Made by a program: the position numbers and the translations under genes. The notes beneath the pieces were generated by a model that saw only the letters and a list, made by a program, of their open reading frames with translations, was not told the origin of the DNA and made no database searches. This document shows, piece by piece, positions 11,065 through 22,788 of a stretch of 64,000 nt of DNA (the stretch's first letter is position 1; the number at the start of each line of letters is the position of its first letter). Origin of the DNA: Sympetrum striolatum (taxonomy: Eukaryota > Arthropoda > Insecta > Odonata > Libellulidae); contig OX388348.1 in the NCBI GenBank assembly GCA_947579665.1, forward strand, positions 9,982,001-10,046,000, in the 5' to 3' direction.

Positions 11065-12085
11065 CTGCTTTAAATAAGAACGTGTTTTGAACGACGAGTG
11101 GTCAGGAGTGAATTTGTAACATCGCAAAGCTAGCTAAGAAAACAAGTAGTCGACTATATTAATCGTCGGCTACAAGGTCATTCCTGTGAATGTTATAAAT
11201 AAGCATGTCGGAAAGCTTTGTTAGAATTTTCTAAACTAAAGGAAATCATTCATCCCAATAAAATTAGTTATTTTAAAATTCATCCGTACTGCCAATTTTT
11301 CATGAATTTAATTTTAATAAGGGCTGAAGTATAACCGAATGTCATTCAATGAAATGTTTTTCAATTTGTGTTTAATTTTTTGATCACGGATACCCATGTT
11401 CAGTGTTTGACCACGATTGATCCATATGTCTCGTTAGTATGTATGTACACTTGTTCTACAATCCCTACGGTATTTCTTTTATTGTTTCAAGTAATTTTGA
11501 CACCTAAAGATGATGTCGCCTTTTTTGATAGGTAATGTCTGCCTGCCGCTTCGTTCGTAAAGAAATAAAAGACTTCGTACAAGTCTAGTAATTGGACAAA
11601 GGAAAAGAGGGGACTAACCGCTGTTCATTCAAGAAAATGCGCATTCATGAGAAAATGTTTGGAAAGGAAGATAATTAACAGTCAAAGGTTCGTGACAGTA
11701 ATGTGAAAAATCGCGATACCCAAGACGAAAAAGATAGTCTTGCTAAATCGCTATACTTGTTCGTATTTGTTATGATTCCTGTTGACTAAAGAAAAACCCA
11801 AATTGTAGCTCAAAGCTTCACTGCCAAAAACACTTCGGTAGTGACTACTTGATTAGATGCTCCTCCTACGCGGTGAATCAAACTTCTTGAGATGTTTTTT
11901 TAAGAAACTGGCATTGAAGGAATAAGAAAAGGCGTGACTACACATTCCTTCTTATTTTACTATCCTATGACGAAAAGTGCAATTATTATCGAAGATCAAA
12001 CTTAGTGGGCTCGTCAGGTGCTAATAAGTTAAATATAAAAACTAAACTTTCAACATATTGCTAAAGAATGTTTGGAACCTATATT
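11065..12085. other. Non-coding interval
   Basis: Somewhat richer in GC than neighbouring DNA. No supported gene. Confidence 0.4.
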
Positions 12086-12347
12086 CAGTGGCGGATCCAG
12101 GGGGGGGGGGCTATGGGGGCTGTAGCCCCCCCCAGAAGTCACAGTAAAAAAAATGTATCATTGTTCTTACTATTGAGATGTGAAGAAAATATTGTTTATT
12201 TACAACGATAGATAATAATAAGCATAATTCAAATATTATACTGAGTTTAATTTTGTACAATTTCTTACAAAAATCGATAAATAGAAAATGAATCTTTAAT
12301 CCCAACTCTCAAGCCCCCCCCACAGCTTGATACTAGATCCTCCACTG
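12086..12347. mobile_element. hAT-like MITE with G-run ends
   Basis: 262 bp with inverted ends. The left starts CAGTGGCGGATCCAGG and runs into 12 G. The right is the complement of CAGTGGAGGATCTAG, preceded by a run of C. CAGTGGCGGATCCAGG termini are common among hAT MITEs of invertebrates. The flanks (CCTATATT and ACAAGAGA) do not match, so the target duplication has decayed or the ends are not original. Confidence 0.7.
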
Positions 12348-12693
12348 ACAAGAGAGTATATCAGTTAATTATCGTATATGCCAACATATAAATCAACCTT
12401 TGAAGTGTAAAAAAATCTCTCAAAAAACCAGGGGTCGGATTAAATGCCGAACATAAAATTTAACCCTTTACCACCGAGGGGTAATTAGGTGATACTGCCT
12501 GCTTTACACTTGTTGTACACAAACTCTCGCAACTCACCACAATCAATCATTTCTTTACAAAACTAATTTTTGGCAAGTCTAATTAACGTAGATATCATAT
12601 AAAACAAATTTCATCAGGAATTACATTTATGAGCGAAAGTATGTTATGACGTTTTCATAATAAATGAGTTGAATTAATAAACCCTTTTCAATA
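12348..12693. other. Non-coding interval with a possible MITE fragment
   Basis: Contains TCGTATATGCCAACATATAA and GGGGTCGGATTAAATGCCG near 12,372-12,450. This style recurs at 14,570-14,690 as GGGTCGACTTATACGC and CTTATACACTGACATATATG. Both may be decayed parts of one DNA element. Confidence 0.3.
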
Positions 12694-14041
12694 AAAATTT
12701 TAATGCGTTCTGGAATCAAAGCCAGTAACAGTATGGTTTTATATAATTTTTTTTCTTAAACCGTGTCTTAATATACATCTTCTATATAAGCAAGAACTTC
12801 CTATTATTTCGATAAGTGCATGAAAAAAATAATGTATAACTACTCCTATTTGTTTTATATAGGAGATATATTTACTGCCTGGCATCGAACCCGGGTCTTT
12901 CTGGCAACACATCTTATGCAACACAATAGGAAAAATTCAAGGAGGAATATCCTCAATTGTAATTGCCTCAAACGACATCCTACTATTTACATATATTCCT
13001 TATGTAAGAAATTGTAATGTGCTCTGGCATCGAACCCAGGAACAGTACGGCCTTATCTACATTTTTTTCAAAAACCTAAGCTTAATATACATCATCCATA
13101 TAAGCAAGAACTTCCTATCATTTCGATAAGTGCATAAAAAAAATAATGAAAAACTACCTCAATGTATTTTAAAGGGCAGATTTTTGGATTGTCCTAGCAT
13201 CGAACCCAGGATATTTTCTGTAAAAGTCTTTAATGTTTTCAATAGATCATGACCATAACAATAGGCTCTTTGAGTTTTGATTTTCTACCTATCTGGGAAG
13301 TATTTGTTAAAATTCCTGAAAACCAAAGCAATGCTTTTAAATGGGAAAAATCGGGACTTTGGGGCCTTCTGTAATCGAACCCATGACACTGAGGTTCAAA
13401 ATCGCAATTTTTCTGGCGGTTTCACTTTATGGCCAATATGTTGTAAAAATTTCAAATCAATGACGTTTGTGGTTTAGCCTGTGAATTAGTATCCTATCTG
13501 GCTATACATATATATGAATCCGGAGAAGCGTGTATGTATAATAGATAGGGGATCAAAATTCTAACCATTTTCCACAAGTGCCATTGACTTGAAATTTTTA
13601 CAACGTACTGACTATAATGAGGAACCACCAGACGATTTTGCACCTCAGTGTTATGGGTTCGATACCAGAAGGCCCCGAAGTCACAATTTTCTCCATAAAG
13701 ATACATTGCGGGGCATTTAGAAAATTGTTCTGAGTAACTTCCCAGAAAAGCAGAGAGTTGAAATTGGAGAGATTGCTGGAAGCCGTTTCATCACCTTTTA
13801 AGTACAATATAATTTCATCTTCTTTTTTGGATCTATTTTTACATGTTTACCTCTGCTGTTATCTAATTTAATTATACTTTTGTTATTATATACATGTGTT
13901 TATATGAGTTGTTCTATTATTTTGGCATTTATAATTCTTTCTTGTTAATGTTAAGTATTAATCTTTCTTTTTCAGCTTGGTTAACTTCATCTTTTGTTCT
14001 TCTTCAGTGGAACTGTCCAAAGACAGGTGTCAACTGGATCT
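12694..14041 (-). repeat. B-box-module repeat, copy A
   Basis: About 1.35 kb, closely similar to 21,423-22,788. Read on the minus strand it starts with 67 bases of RTE LINE 3' coding end (13,975-14,041). It then passes through successive modules with the motif GGGTTCGATNCCAG at about 13,655 (opposite orientation), 13,375, 13,200, 13,027 and 12,880, spaced 147-177 bp. The LINE part is cut at exactly CAACTGGATCT, after which unrelated sequence begins. This fits a 5'-truncated copy of the same transcript as copy B. Confidence 0.82.
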
Positions 14042-14984
14042 CATAATAATAATCTTTACATAATAAATGAGTTGAATTAATAAACCATTTTCATTACTTT
14101 AAAATAAATTTGAAAAATATTTATTCTTTGCGAATTATATTATTTTCTTCACATGCTTTTTTATTTATGAAAATTTGATGTTTTCTTTTTACAAATGAAG
14201 ATCAATAAGCACATCATGGTTTGTTTTTGTTTATATAATTGTTATGATTCAACGTTAAGAGTTAATGGAAGTTATTTTAGCAGTGTCATGATTTGGTATT
14301 ACCATGCTCTTTACCATTATTTCTATAATAAATTTTTAATGCCATCGTGTTTCTGTTTCATAATGCATTTTTATTTGTGTAACCTGAGGGATACCAACGA
14401 AAGAATCTTGTACAATAGTTAAGCAGAGGTGAGAAGTTAGTATGACAGCTGAAAGAAACAATTCTCGTCTTAATCTTACACGGTAAATATTCCTTAAGCT
14501 ATCGTAGATTTATGAATACTATTGTTTTTCTTTCCATAAAATAAAGAAGGGGAAGTGGTGTTGTCTTATTTTTGGGTCGACTTATACGCTGAACATAGGC
14601 TAAAAGCTGAAATTCACCTCAAAATTTTAGGGTTCGACTTAAACACTGACAGGTCAACTTATACACTGACATATATGGTAATTGTTAAAAGAAAAAGATT
14701 TATCCCCTGATATTATCTACTTTCCTAAAGATACCTTGTTAGCAATTTTATCAATCTTTGGTTTGGAGGGTTTCAATTTATGAAATGATTGGCACAATCA
14801 ACAAAATGTCTTCCTTGTTAACATCTGTCCATACAAATTTCTGTTTAACTGCATTCAGTAATACAAATTATGCGTTAAATACTATTAAAGAGGGATCAGT
14901 AACTTTTCTATCGATAGTGTACTGAAATGATTGGCTTTAACATTCTTGGTATTCCTCTATTTTGCTCTAGCTACATTTTCATGA
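14042..14984. other. Non-coding interval
   Basis: AT-rich. Open frame 14195-14422 resembles no family I know. At 14,570-14,690 there are three related TCGACTTATAC/CAACTTATACAC repeats, probably a decayed DNA-transposon end. Confidence 0.35.
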
Positions 14985-15190
14985 AATGATGGACAGTAAT
15001 TTTAACCCTGCAGAAAAAAATGTGTGACTTAACCCAAGGTTGTACGAGCAGTGAAAAATATTGACTTGGCTGCGAGTTGAACCAAGGTTTTTCACAGTGA
15101 GTCACATCCTTCTCACTTCGAGGTGACCCAGCAAACGAGGTGCTTTGTAAGCAAGATTGTGCCACTCCTCACAATTGCACCACTGGAGGT
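14985..15190 (-). mobile_element. tRNA-like SINE fragment
   Basis: On the minus strand there is an A-box-like TGGCACAATCTTGC and, downstream, a B-box-like TTGGTTCAACTCGCAGCC. This is followed by TCACTGCTCGTACAACCTTG. The B-box end and following CGTACAACC recur in opposite orientation at 16,390-16,435, which suggests one family. The A-to-B distance is longer than in a tRNA, so the head is rearranged or diverged. Confidence 0.45.
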
Positions 15191-15318
15191 CCAGCCAACT
15201 GACCCGCAAAGTGATGAGAAAATCCTTGATAAGAAATTCACAAATGATGGAAAGTAACTTCAGTGTTACGTAAGACATAACTTTAATTTAGATTTAACGC
15301 ATGGTTATACGAGAAGTG

Positions 15319-16300
15319 GGTAAATATCTGTTGTACCTGGTTTACGGAAAAAATATTTTTCTCCCACTAAAAAATGTCTGATTTCCAGAAAATTTACACA
15401 GTAGATAGAGGCATCCTTGCGCATTAAAATGATATATTTTTTGTTGTGAAAAACGATAAATGTGGCAATGGCAGTGTTTTATGTGCGACAACTACCGAAA
15501 TCCATGACCGCCATATTGGATTTTTCAGTAGTTATAGCTTCCCGTCACCAGATGCCAAAGCAATCGAGGAGTTTCATATCTTCGCAATGTAAAGTATGTT
15601 ATAGTGGAAATAGCGTATATTTCCCGATACCCTGCAATCTTACGGGTTCATGGAGTGAAACGGGTGCTAGGGTGGGATGTTCGGAATAAATTGCCATTTT
15701 TCAGTACTTTTTCTGGGTAAAATACTAGTTTCACACAGTTTTGGAGGAAATCTATATCTCCTTTATTACTGAAGATACACATATAATTCTTATGTATCCA
15801 AACAGCAGTGTTTGTCGCAAACGTTGCTTTGTGTTAAGAAAAAGATAGTCACCCTCACGTTCGGATCGCAAGCTATAGTTGGTTTGCAAGCTCAATTGGC
15901 TTCCAAGGTCTTTTTAAGGAAACGCAGCAACTTCAAAATAATTACTTATGCGATTTATTCTCAAAGGTTGAACTCGTACTAACTTCAAATCCTATGTTCT
16001 GCAAAGACTAACGATATCTAAGCACAGAAACAGTACGTAAGAAGAGAAATTCGTTTAGTGTAGCACTAGCGGCAGTTCTCGGAAGCTCGTAAAAAGCCGA
16101 AATATCGGCATCAAAAGTAGTGAAAAAGGTCATTTTCGCAGATTTATATCTAAAGAATAAACGCAGTGACATAAGAGTGTTTTATCATTATATAATGCAC
16201 AATCTTTACTCTATCTATAAAAGCAATAATTATAATTCTAGTGTCGCACATAAATGAGATATGAATTTTTTCCTTAAACCAGGTACAACAGATATTTACC
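15319..16300. mobile_element. 982-bp TIR DNA transposon with 8-bp duplication
   Basis: The terminal inverted repeats are 35 bp with one mismatch (left GGTAAATATCTGTTGTACCT..., right its complement ending GATATTTACC). They are flanked by a perfect 8-bp duplication GAGAAGTG at 15,311-15,318 and 16,301-16,308. The interior has no transposase-like frame. GG-starting ends with an 8-bp duplication would fit Merlin. hAT also makes 8-bp duplications but usually has CA-starting ends. It is an intact non-autonomous insertion. Confidence 0.88.
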
Positions 16301-16346
16301 GAGAAGTGAATTATAGAAGTGTAATAATAGAGAAGTGAAAACTATT

Positions 16347-16436
16347 CCCTTGGTTGTTTGGTGGTTAGAATACCTGCCTGGAGATAACGGTTTGATTCCC
16401 AGCCGAATCACTTTTTAACTTAGCGTACAACCACAT
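16347..16436 (+). mobile_element. tRNA-derived SINE head
   Basis: Begins CCCTTGGTTGTTTGGTGGTT, continues AGAATACCTGCC (A box) and then ACGGTTTGATTCCCAGCC (B box). Spacing is close to that of Glu/Asp/Gly-type tRNAs. After the tRNA-like part comes GCGTACAACC, shared with the inverted fragment at about 15,035. No clear target duplication was seen. Confidence 0.6.
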
Positions 16437-17174
16437 TTTCATGCTTTTGCAATTCTTCTTTTAAGCAATTTTAAATAATTTAATGTAGTATTAGTGCTGC
16501 CCTTATTGTAGAAAACTTGCAAATAAAATTATAATCTTGTAATAATATTTCCTTGACTCTGCGTATTATCTCTTGACTTCCTGGGATTTCTTATGAAATG
16601 ACACAGTAGATTCCATTTAAGTACTCTAGTCAATCAAATTTACGCTTTTCCAGAATAAAATGAAGTATTGATCAAAGATGTGATTAGAATGGAGTCATTA
16701 GTGTGATTAGATAATCAATAACTTGATTGATCCATCTTCTTACGATAATGGTCTTTTTTCCTGCAGCAAAAACCAATATGGTTAAAGGATTTAGAGGTGA
16801 AGATTATTTTAAAACAAATTTTTAATCTAAGATTATCACCAGTACAAGTAGAACTATGCTGAAAACCAAAGAATAAGTATTTTATTCAAGGAAAGACTTT
16901 CTTTCTTCTCTCCACAGTGTTGCCTGGACATTTAGATTTCACAGTATTTGCTTATTTGTAAGATATTTATACATCTGTGCACCTTGGAAATATCTTAAAA
17001 GGAAACCAATTATTTCAGGAGGTTTTTTTTGTGTAAAATTTATCTTTTTTAAGCTTATTTATGCTGGTTTAAGTTTCTTATAAAAGAATTAAATCCCAAA
17101 GCTCATATTTACTGAGTTGAATTTTTTTTAGAGAGCTCATATCACAGGAACATAATTATACTTTTCCTCCTTAG

Positions 17175-17337
17175 GAATGGAATTTTCTCAAGCAAATGGC
17201 TTTGGAATGAACTGGCAAACAAGGAGTTATTTGGTTTTGCGACGTCTATCACCACCACCCCTGCAGCATTAGCTGGTGCAGATGATCTACCTGACATGGA
17301 TACCATCACTGATTTAGCAGAGCAAAATCAATTTTAA
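17175..17337 (+). CDS. Possible terminal coding exon, unknown gene
   Basis: A pyrimidine-rich acceptor (TTTTCCTCCTTAG) is followed by 53 codons ending at TAA. The peptide includes NGIFSSKWLWNELANKELFG and ends DMDTITDLAEQNQF. It has a balanced composition with an acidic C-terminus and looks like the last exon of a real protein, but I recognise no family. AATAAA occurs at about 17,566. No upstream partner exon was identified in the window, and chance is possible. Confidence 0.3.
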
Positions 17338-17689
17338 AAATTGACTGCAGGAAAACTTTTTCAGGTGAATTTTGATTAAACACTTAATAACTGGGTTCCA
17401 TATGACCCTGGGCGATGTATTTTCTTTTATAAAACAAAATAATATTTAAGATATTTCAGCCATTCTTTTATGTTGTAAATATTCATTCTTTATAATTTTA
17501 ATTGGAACATTGTTTTAAATTTTAACAGATGAAAACCATTTAAGATAAATTACCAAATATTAAAAAATAAATTTAATAATTATTTAATACACATTTTAAT
17601 TATTTAGGGTACCATTATATGAAGTAATTTATTGAGAACTATGAGGAGCAGGATGAAATCTATATCATGGATATCTAGAAGCATTCAGA

Positions 17690-18440
17690 GAGAACTCTGA
17701 GCTTGAAGAACAAAACTGTAGAGAAGTGCGATAACTAGTTAAGAAAGAAGCACAAAATGAATGCCAGGAATATAGATCTCAAACCCCGTTAGAATCACTA
17801 GGTGGTGATCAGAAAGAATTTTGGTTATACATGCATGAGATTCATGGAGGTCAGTCTTCTATGCCTAGCCTCAATAGCAAATAGAGAATAACCATAAATA
17901 AATCAGCAGAAAAAGCTAGCTTACTTAACATTACCAGAAATGTTACACAGTAGACAATGGTCAGGTTAACAATTTTACCAGGTAGATTGTTTTGGAGATC
18001 CCATCTAGGTATAAGTTGATGAAAGTGGGAAATTTATTTTGACAGATTGGTAGGAAAAAAGTACTGGGATTGGAAGGTTTTCCCACTGTTATCATATAAA
18101 CTTGAGCCAATGAGCTGGCTGCCTTTCTTAAGGAATTATGTCAGAAATAATTGAAGGTGGGTACTGTCCCAATGCTGTGGGAAAAAGCAAATGTCACTCC
18201 AAAGTCTTAGAACAGGCATGCGTTAAAACCAGATTATAGTAGGCCAATTTCACTAACTTTGAGTTTTTGCAAAATAATGTAGCATATTATAAGAAGCTCT
18301 ATTATGCACTTTCTTGCTAAAAAGGTTTGGATCAATCAGAGTCAGCACAGATTCCGTGAAGGTGGGTCTTGTGAGACCCAGCTAGTGCTTTTTATGAATG
18401 ACCTAGCTAAAGCAGCAGATAAAGGTGTTCGATATCATCC
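17690..18440 (+). pseudogene. CR1-like LINE reverse transcriptase relic
   Basis: Degraded coding sequence of a CR1/L2-type retrotransposon. It has KEFWLYMHEIHGG near 17,815, then SAEKASLLN near 17,905, then KPDYSRPISLTLSF near 18,230, and QSQHRFREGGSCETQLVLFM near 18,340-18,400. The last matches the conserved QHGFRxGRSCxTQL block between RT motifs. Several frame changes and stops are present, and the YADD motif is absent because the copy ends near 18,440. Confidence 0.75.
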
Positions 18441-21422
18441 GCAAATGCTAATATCATTCTGTAGCAATTTCGGGACATCCCTTAAAGTTAGTACACAAAG
18501 AACCGAAAAATAGTTACCACCCCTGTCCCATCTCGAAAAACAGAGTCCAAGTTTCCAGCGGGCGGGCCTTTCTCTCGAGAAGAGATAAAATAAAGATGGA
18601 GGACATGGTCTGTTACGCTAGCCCAGCTTTTGCGTGTGGTTAGAGATTTTTTCGTTATTTATATAAAAATTATTTACAACTATCCATCGTTTAAATACTT
18701 TAACATGGTACTATTACGTGTATAACGATAAATAGGTAATAATCCATACATTTGGTGGTTAGAAAGTGGTTTACATGAAATGGTGAATGTTTGCACATTC
18801 TGCAGCTTCGGTACTATTTCTGTAGAGTTGGATTGAATGACCTTTTCCACATGAATACAGATTTCAGTGAGAGACAGAAAAGAGGCAACTTCCTTTATCC
18901 GCAAAGGGATCCTTCCTCCCAACGAGTTTAAAATCTTAGAAGACTAGAAGTGTAGAAGGAAAATGTTAGCGATCACTAATGTTAATGTTAATGATCACTA
19001 CCAAATGAAAAATATGTTGACCTGGACTTGGATATGTTCTTTGATGATTTGCATTTACAACAGGGCATATTGCATACTGTTCGAAAGAACAATCTCTTGC
19101 CTTTAAAATGATGAACATAAGGAATCAAAAGTAATTCCTAGTTTAATCTGAGTCTGTGTAAATCCAATCATTACAGTATATTTGTGCAAGTTGGTCATGT
19201 TTAAACCATTGAGGGACAAAGAACAGTCACAGGAAGGCCTAACTTTTAGTAAAAGTGATTGATTTAAATAAGGAATATTTTTTCAAGATTAATTTATCTT
19301 CTTTACTGTCACAACTCCTATAGATTGTATATTCCATGTCTTTGCAAAATTAAATTATTATTATAACAACATAGAAAAATTCACACAATTAGTTTCAACG
19401 CTTAAGTATCATCGTCAACATTTACATGTATTCCCTGTGATCCTTTATATAGTGTGTAACTGCAGAAAAGAAGAAAGAATAGGAGGGAACGAAAAGTTTA
19501 CCTGCCAGTCAAAGGGTAGAATTTGTGGAAAACTATTAAACAGGTCAACATGAAATAAGTGAGGGAGAAGGACAAGATAAACCTTCTGTAACCAAACGGG
19601 ATTAGAAAGGAAAACTTCCTTGTTAGAAGAAGAGAATTAGAGTTTCAATTTGAATGAAAATCATTATAAGTTCGGTATTGGGTTTATGGTGCATCGACGG
19701 CTGAGGTCATTTAGCTATTATAAGTTCTTATATACCATTATAAGTTCTTCCTCCCGTCTTTATTTATATTTACTGATGCATCAGTAGACTCTGGAGAGTA
19801 TTAAAATTTGTGTTTTTTTGAAGTTTTCAGTCTTATAAGATGATTATCTTTTATTTTTCAGATATAAAAAATGATAGAGACTAACCATAGAATTGTCGCT
19901 TTTGCATGAAAATGGGTTAATCTATGACTAACTTAACTCAAGACTTAGCTAGTGGTATGACTTATTAGTACTCAATGCAGGATGGGAAAGTTATTGCAGG
20001 TGTGTTACAGTAATGACCATTATAATTGTTTTAAATAGTTATTTAAATGAAATCCTAATTTTGTATTTTATAAACCAAGTGAGATTGACTAGCTGATTTT
20101 ATGAGTGCATCAAGATGAGTTTTGGCTATCATCAACACTGAGAGAAAAATGGATTCACTTGCTTTCAGTGGTATTTTAATATTAATTTTTAAAGGTTCTT
20201 AAAATCTACAAAATTAATAACTGTGTCTATTATTCAATGGAGTAAAAGAATGGAAAAATGTATACACCCAATGATAGTAAGGAAAAAGAACTCAAGGAAT
20301 GCTAGTTTATACAATCACCATTTCTGACAAATCTCCCATTTTGTTGTTGATTGATATCTAAGGATGTACCAAGGGTTTAAGGGTTAATTCATCTGATTAG
20401 AAAAAATAGTGAAAAAGCCTGATAAGATGAATCAGAGTGTCTGCCAACCTTGAAAACTCAGGGAATTTAGTTCTTCTGGAAAACTTGGGAATTTTGGCGG
20501 GTAACCTGGAAAAGTAGATATTTTACTGTCATTACAAAAGATCTTTCTATGACTCTTGTTTTTTGCTTCGTGTTAGTTCAAAATTCCCCTTAGAGGAAGA
20601 AACGTTTCGATGAGTGTTGTTGTGATCAATTTAAAACTTATAATACTTAAATGTGCTCTTTCTTTCTACATAATAGTATAACATTTGAGCGATATTGCAA
20701 ATACACAGAATGGGACTGTATGGAGTCGCAGTTTCCAGGAGTACCTTATTTCTGTTTAGAGATGAAAAACAGCGAATAGAGCATGATAAGAATATGTTTT
20801 TGACTTAGGTGGTTTTGATCATTAATTGGTTTGTAGTTTGTAGTTGGACTTTCTCAGTGGATGTCAGGCGTTGTCCTCATTGAACATGTAAGTATTCAGT
20901 CTTCCTCTATGGAGACTACCCACTCTATCAACAACTTAGTCCTCTGTGTTTTCCAAGGATACATTGAGAAAGTAACTGAAACATTATCACCTGAACATTA
21001 AAAACTTTAAAACTCCAAAGGGATTAATGAAGAATTTCAAACAAAGTTTGAAATAGTTCATTAGAAGTTGGAAAATTTAGAATATTGATATGGAGATATT
21101 ATTTCATCAGTTAAAATAGTTATATACAGCTCTTCATGTACCATTCTCCTAAAACATCTGCTAAAATATCATTTCATTTAGACCAAAGATTGACCATTTT
21201 AATCTGTCCCACGAATTGTAATTACACATTATCTGGATTTTAATCCATTTTATAGTGTTTCATTTCCAGATGGTCCCTCATTATTTACCATGGTTCTGAG
21301 TGTGCTGGCAGTTTCCTCCAACTGCCGAACCCAGGACCTAATTGTGTTTGCATTAGGAACGGCATTGTTGCGTGGAATGTTGAACCGACGTCCTACTTTT
21401 CACATATATTCCTTATGTGAGA
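18440..21422. other. Gene-poor interval with repeat fragments
   Basis: Almost 3 kb without a supported gene. At 20,435-20,560 the text CAGAGTGTCTGCCAACCTTG plus AAAACTCAGGGAATTT resembles a hAT-type MITE terminus, but no partner end was found. Frames at 18,304-18,513 and 18,680-18,922 are a LINE tail and noise. Confidence 0.35.
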
Positions 21423-22788
21423 TTTTTTAATGTGTTCTGGAATCAAAGCCAGTAACAGTATGGTTTTACATAATTTTTTTTCTTAAACCGAGTCTTAATA
21501 TGCATCTTCTATATAATCAAGAACTTCATATTATTTCGATAAGTGCATGAAAAAAATAATGAATAACTACTCCTATTTGTTTTATATAGGAGATATATTT
21601 ACTGCCTGGCATCGAACCCGGGTCTTTCTGGCAACACATCTTATGCAACACAATAGGAGATCACCAGCTCTAACTATATGTCAAAATTCAAGCAGGAATA
21701 TTAGCTGTAATTGCCTCAAACGACATCCTACTGTTTACATATATTCCTTCTGTAAGAAATTGTATTGTGCTCTGGCATCGAACCCAAGAACAGCATTGTC
21801 TTATATAATTTTTTTCTTAAGTGGATTCTTAATATACATCTTCTAGGAAAGCAAGAACTTCCTATCATTTTGATAAGTGCATGAAAAAAAAATAATGAAA
21901 AACTACCTCAATGTCTTTTATTTGGGAGATTTTTGCATCGTCCTAGCATCGAACCCAGGATATTTTCTGTAAAAATCTTTAATGTTTTCGATAGATCATG
22001 ACCATAACCATAGGCTCTTTGAGTTTTGATTTTCAACCTATTCGGGAAGTATTTTTTAAAATTCCCGAATATCAAAGCAATGCTTTTAAATGGCAAAAAG
22101 CGGGACTTTGGGGCCCTCTGGAATTGAATCCATGACACTGAGGTTCAAAATCACAATTTTTCTGGCGGTTTCACTTTATGGACAATACGTCGTAAAAATT
22201 TCAAATCAATGACGTTTGTGGTTTAGCCTGTGAATTAGTATCCTATCTGGCTATATATATGAATCCGGAAAAGCGTCTATATATAATAGATAGGGGATCA
22301 AAACTCTAACCGTTTTCCACAAGTGCCATTGACTTGAAATTTTTACAACGTACTGACTATAATGAGGAACCACCAGACGATTTAGCACCTCAGTGTTATG
22401 GGTTCGATGCCACAAGGCCCCAAAGTTACGATTTTCTCCATAAAGATACATTGCGGGGTATTTCGAAAATTGTTTTGAGTAACTTCCCAGAAAAGCAGAG
22501 AGTTGAAATTGGAGGGATTGCTGGAAGCTGTTTCATCACCTTTTATGTACAATATAATTTCATCTTCATTTTCGGATCTATTTTTACATGTTTACCTCTA
22601 CTATTATCTTATGTAATTATACTTTTGTTATTATATATACATGTGTTTATATGATTTATTCTATTATTTTGGCATTTATAATTCTTTCTTGTTAATGTTA
22701 AGTACTAATCTTTCTTTTTCAGTCTGGTTAACTTCATCTTTTGTTTTTCTTCAGTGGAACTGTCCAAAGACAGGTATCAACTGGATCT
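21423..22788 (-). repeat. B-box-module repeat, copy B, linked to the RTE LINE
   Basis: The longest-context copy. On the minus strand it follows directly from the RTE LINE 3' coding end. It carries the same modules as copy A, with CATCGAACCCGGGTC at about 21,608, CATCGAACCCAAG at about 21,775, CATCGAACCCAGGA at about 21,947 and the opposite-strand GGGTTCGATGCCA at about 22,400. The shared boundary in copies A and B suggests the modules form the LINE's 3' untranslated region or a fused SINE array. Confidence 0.8.
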
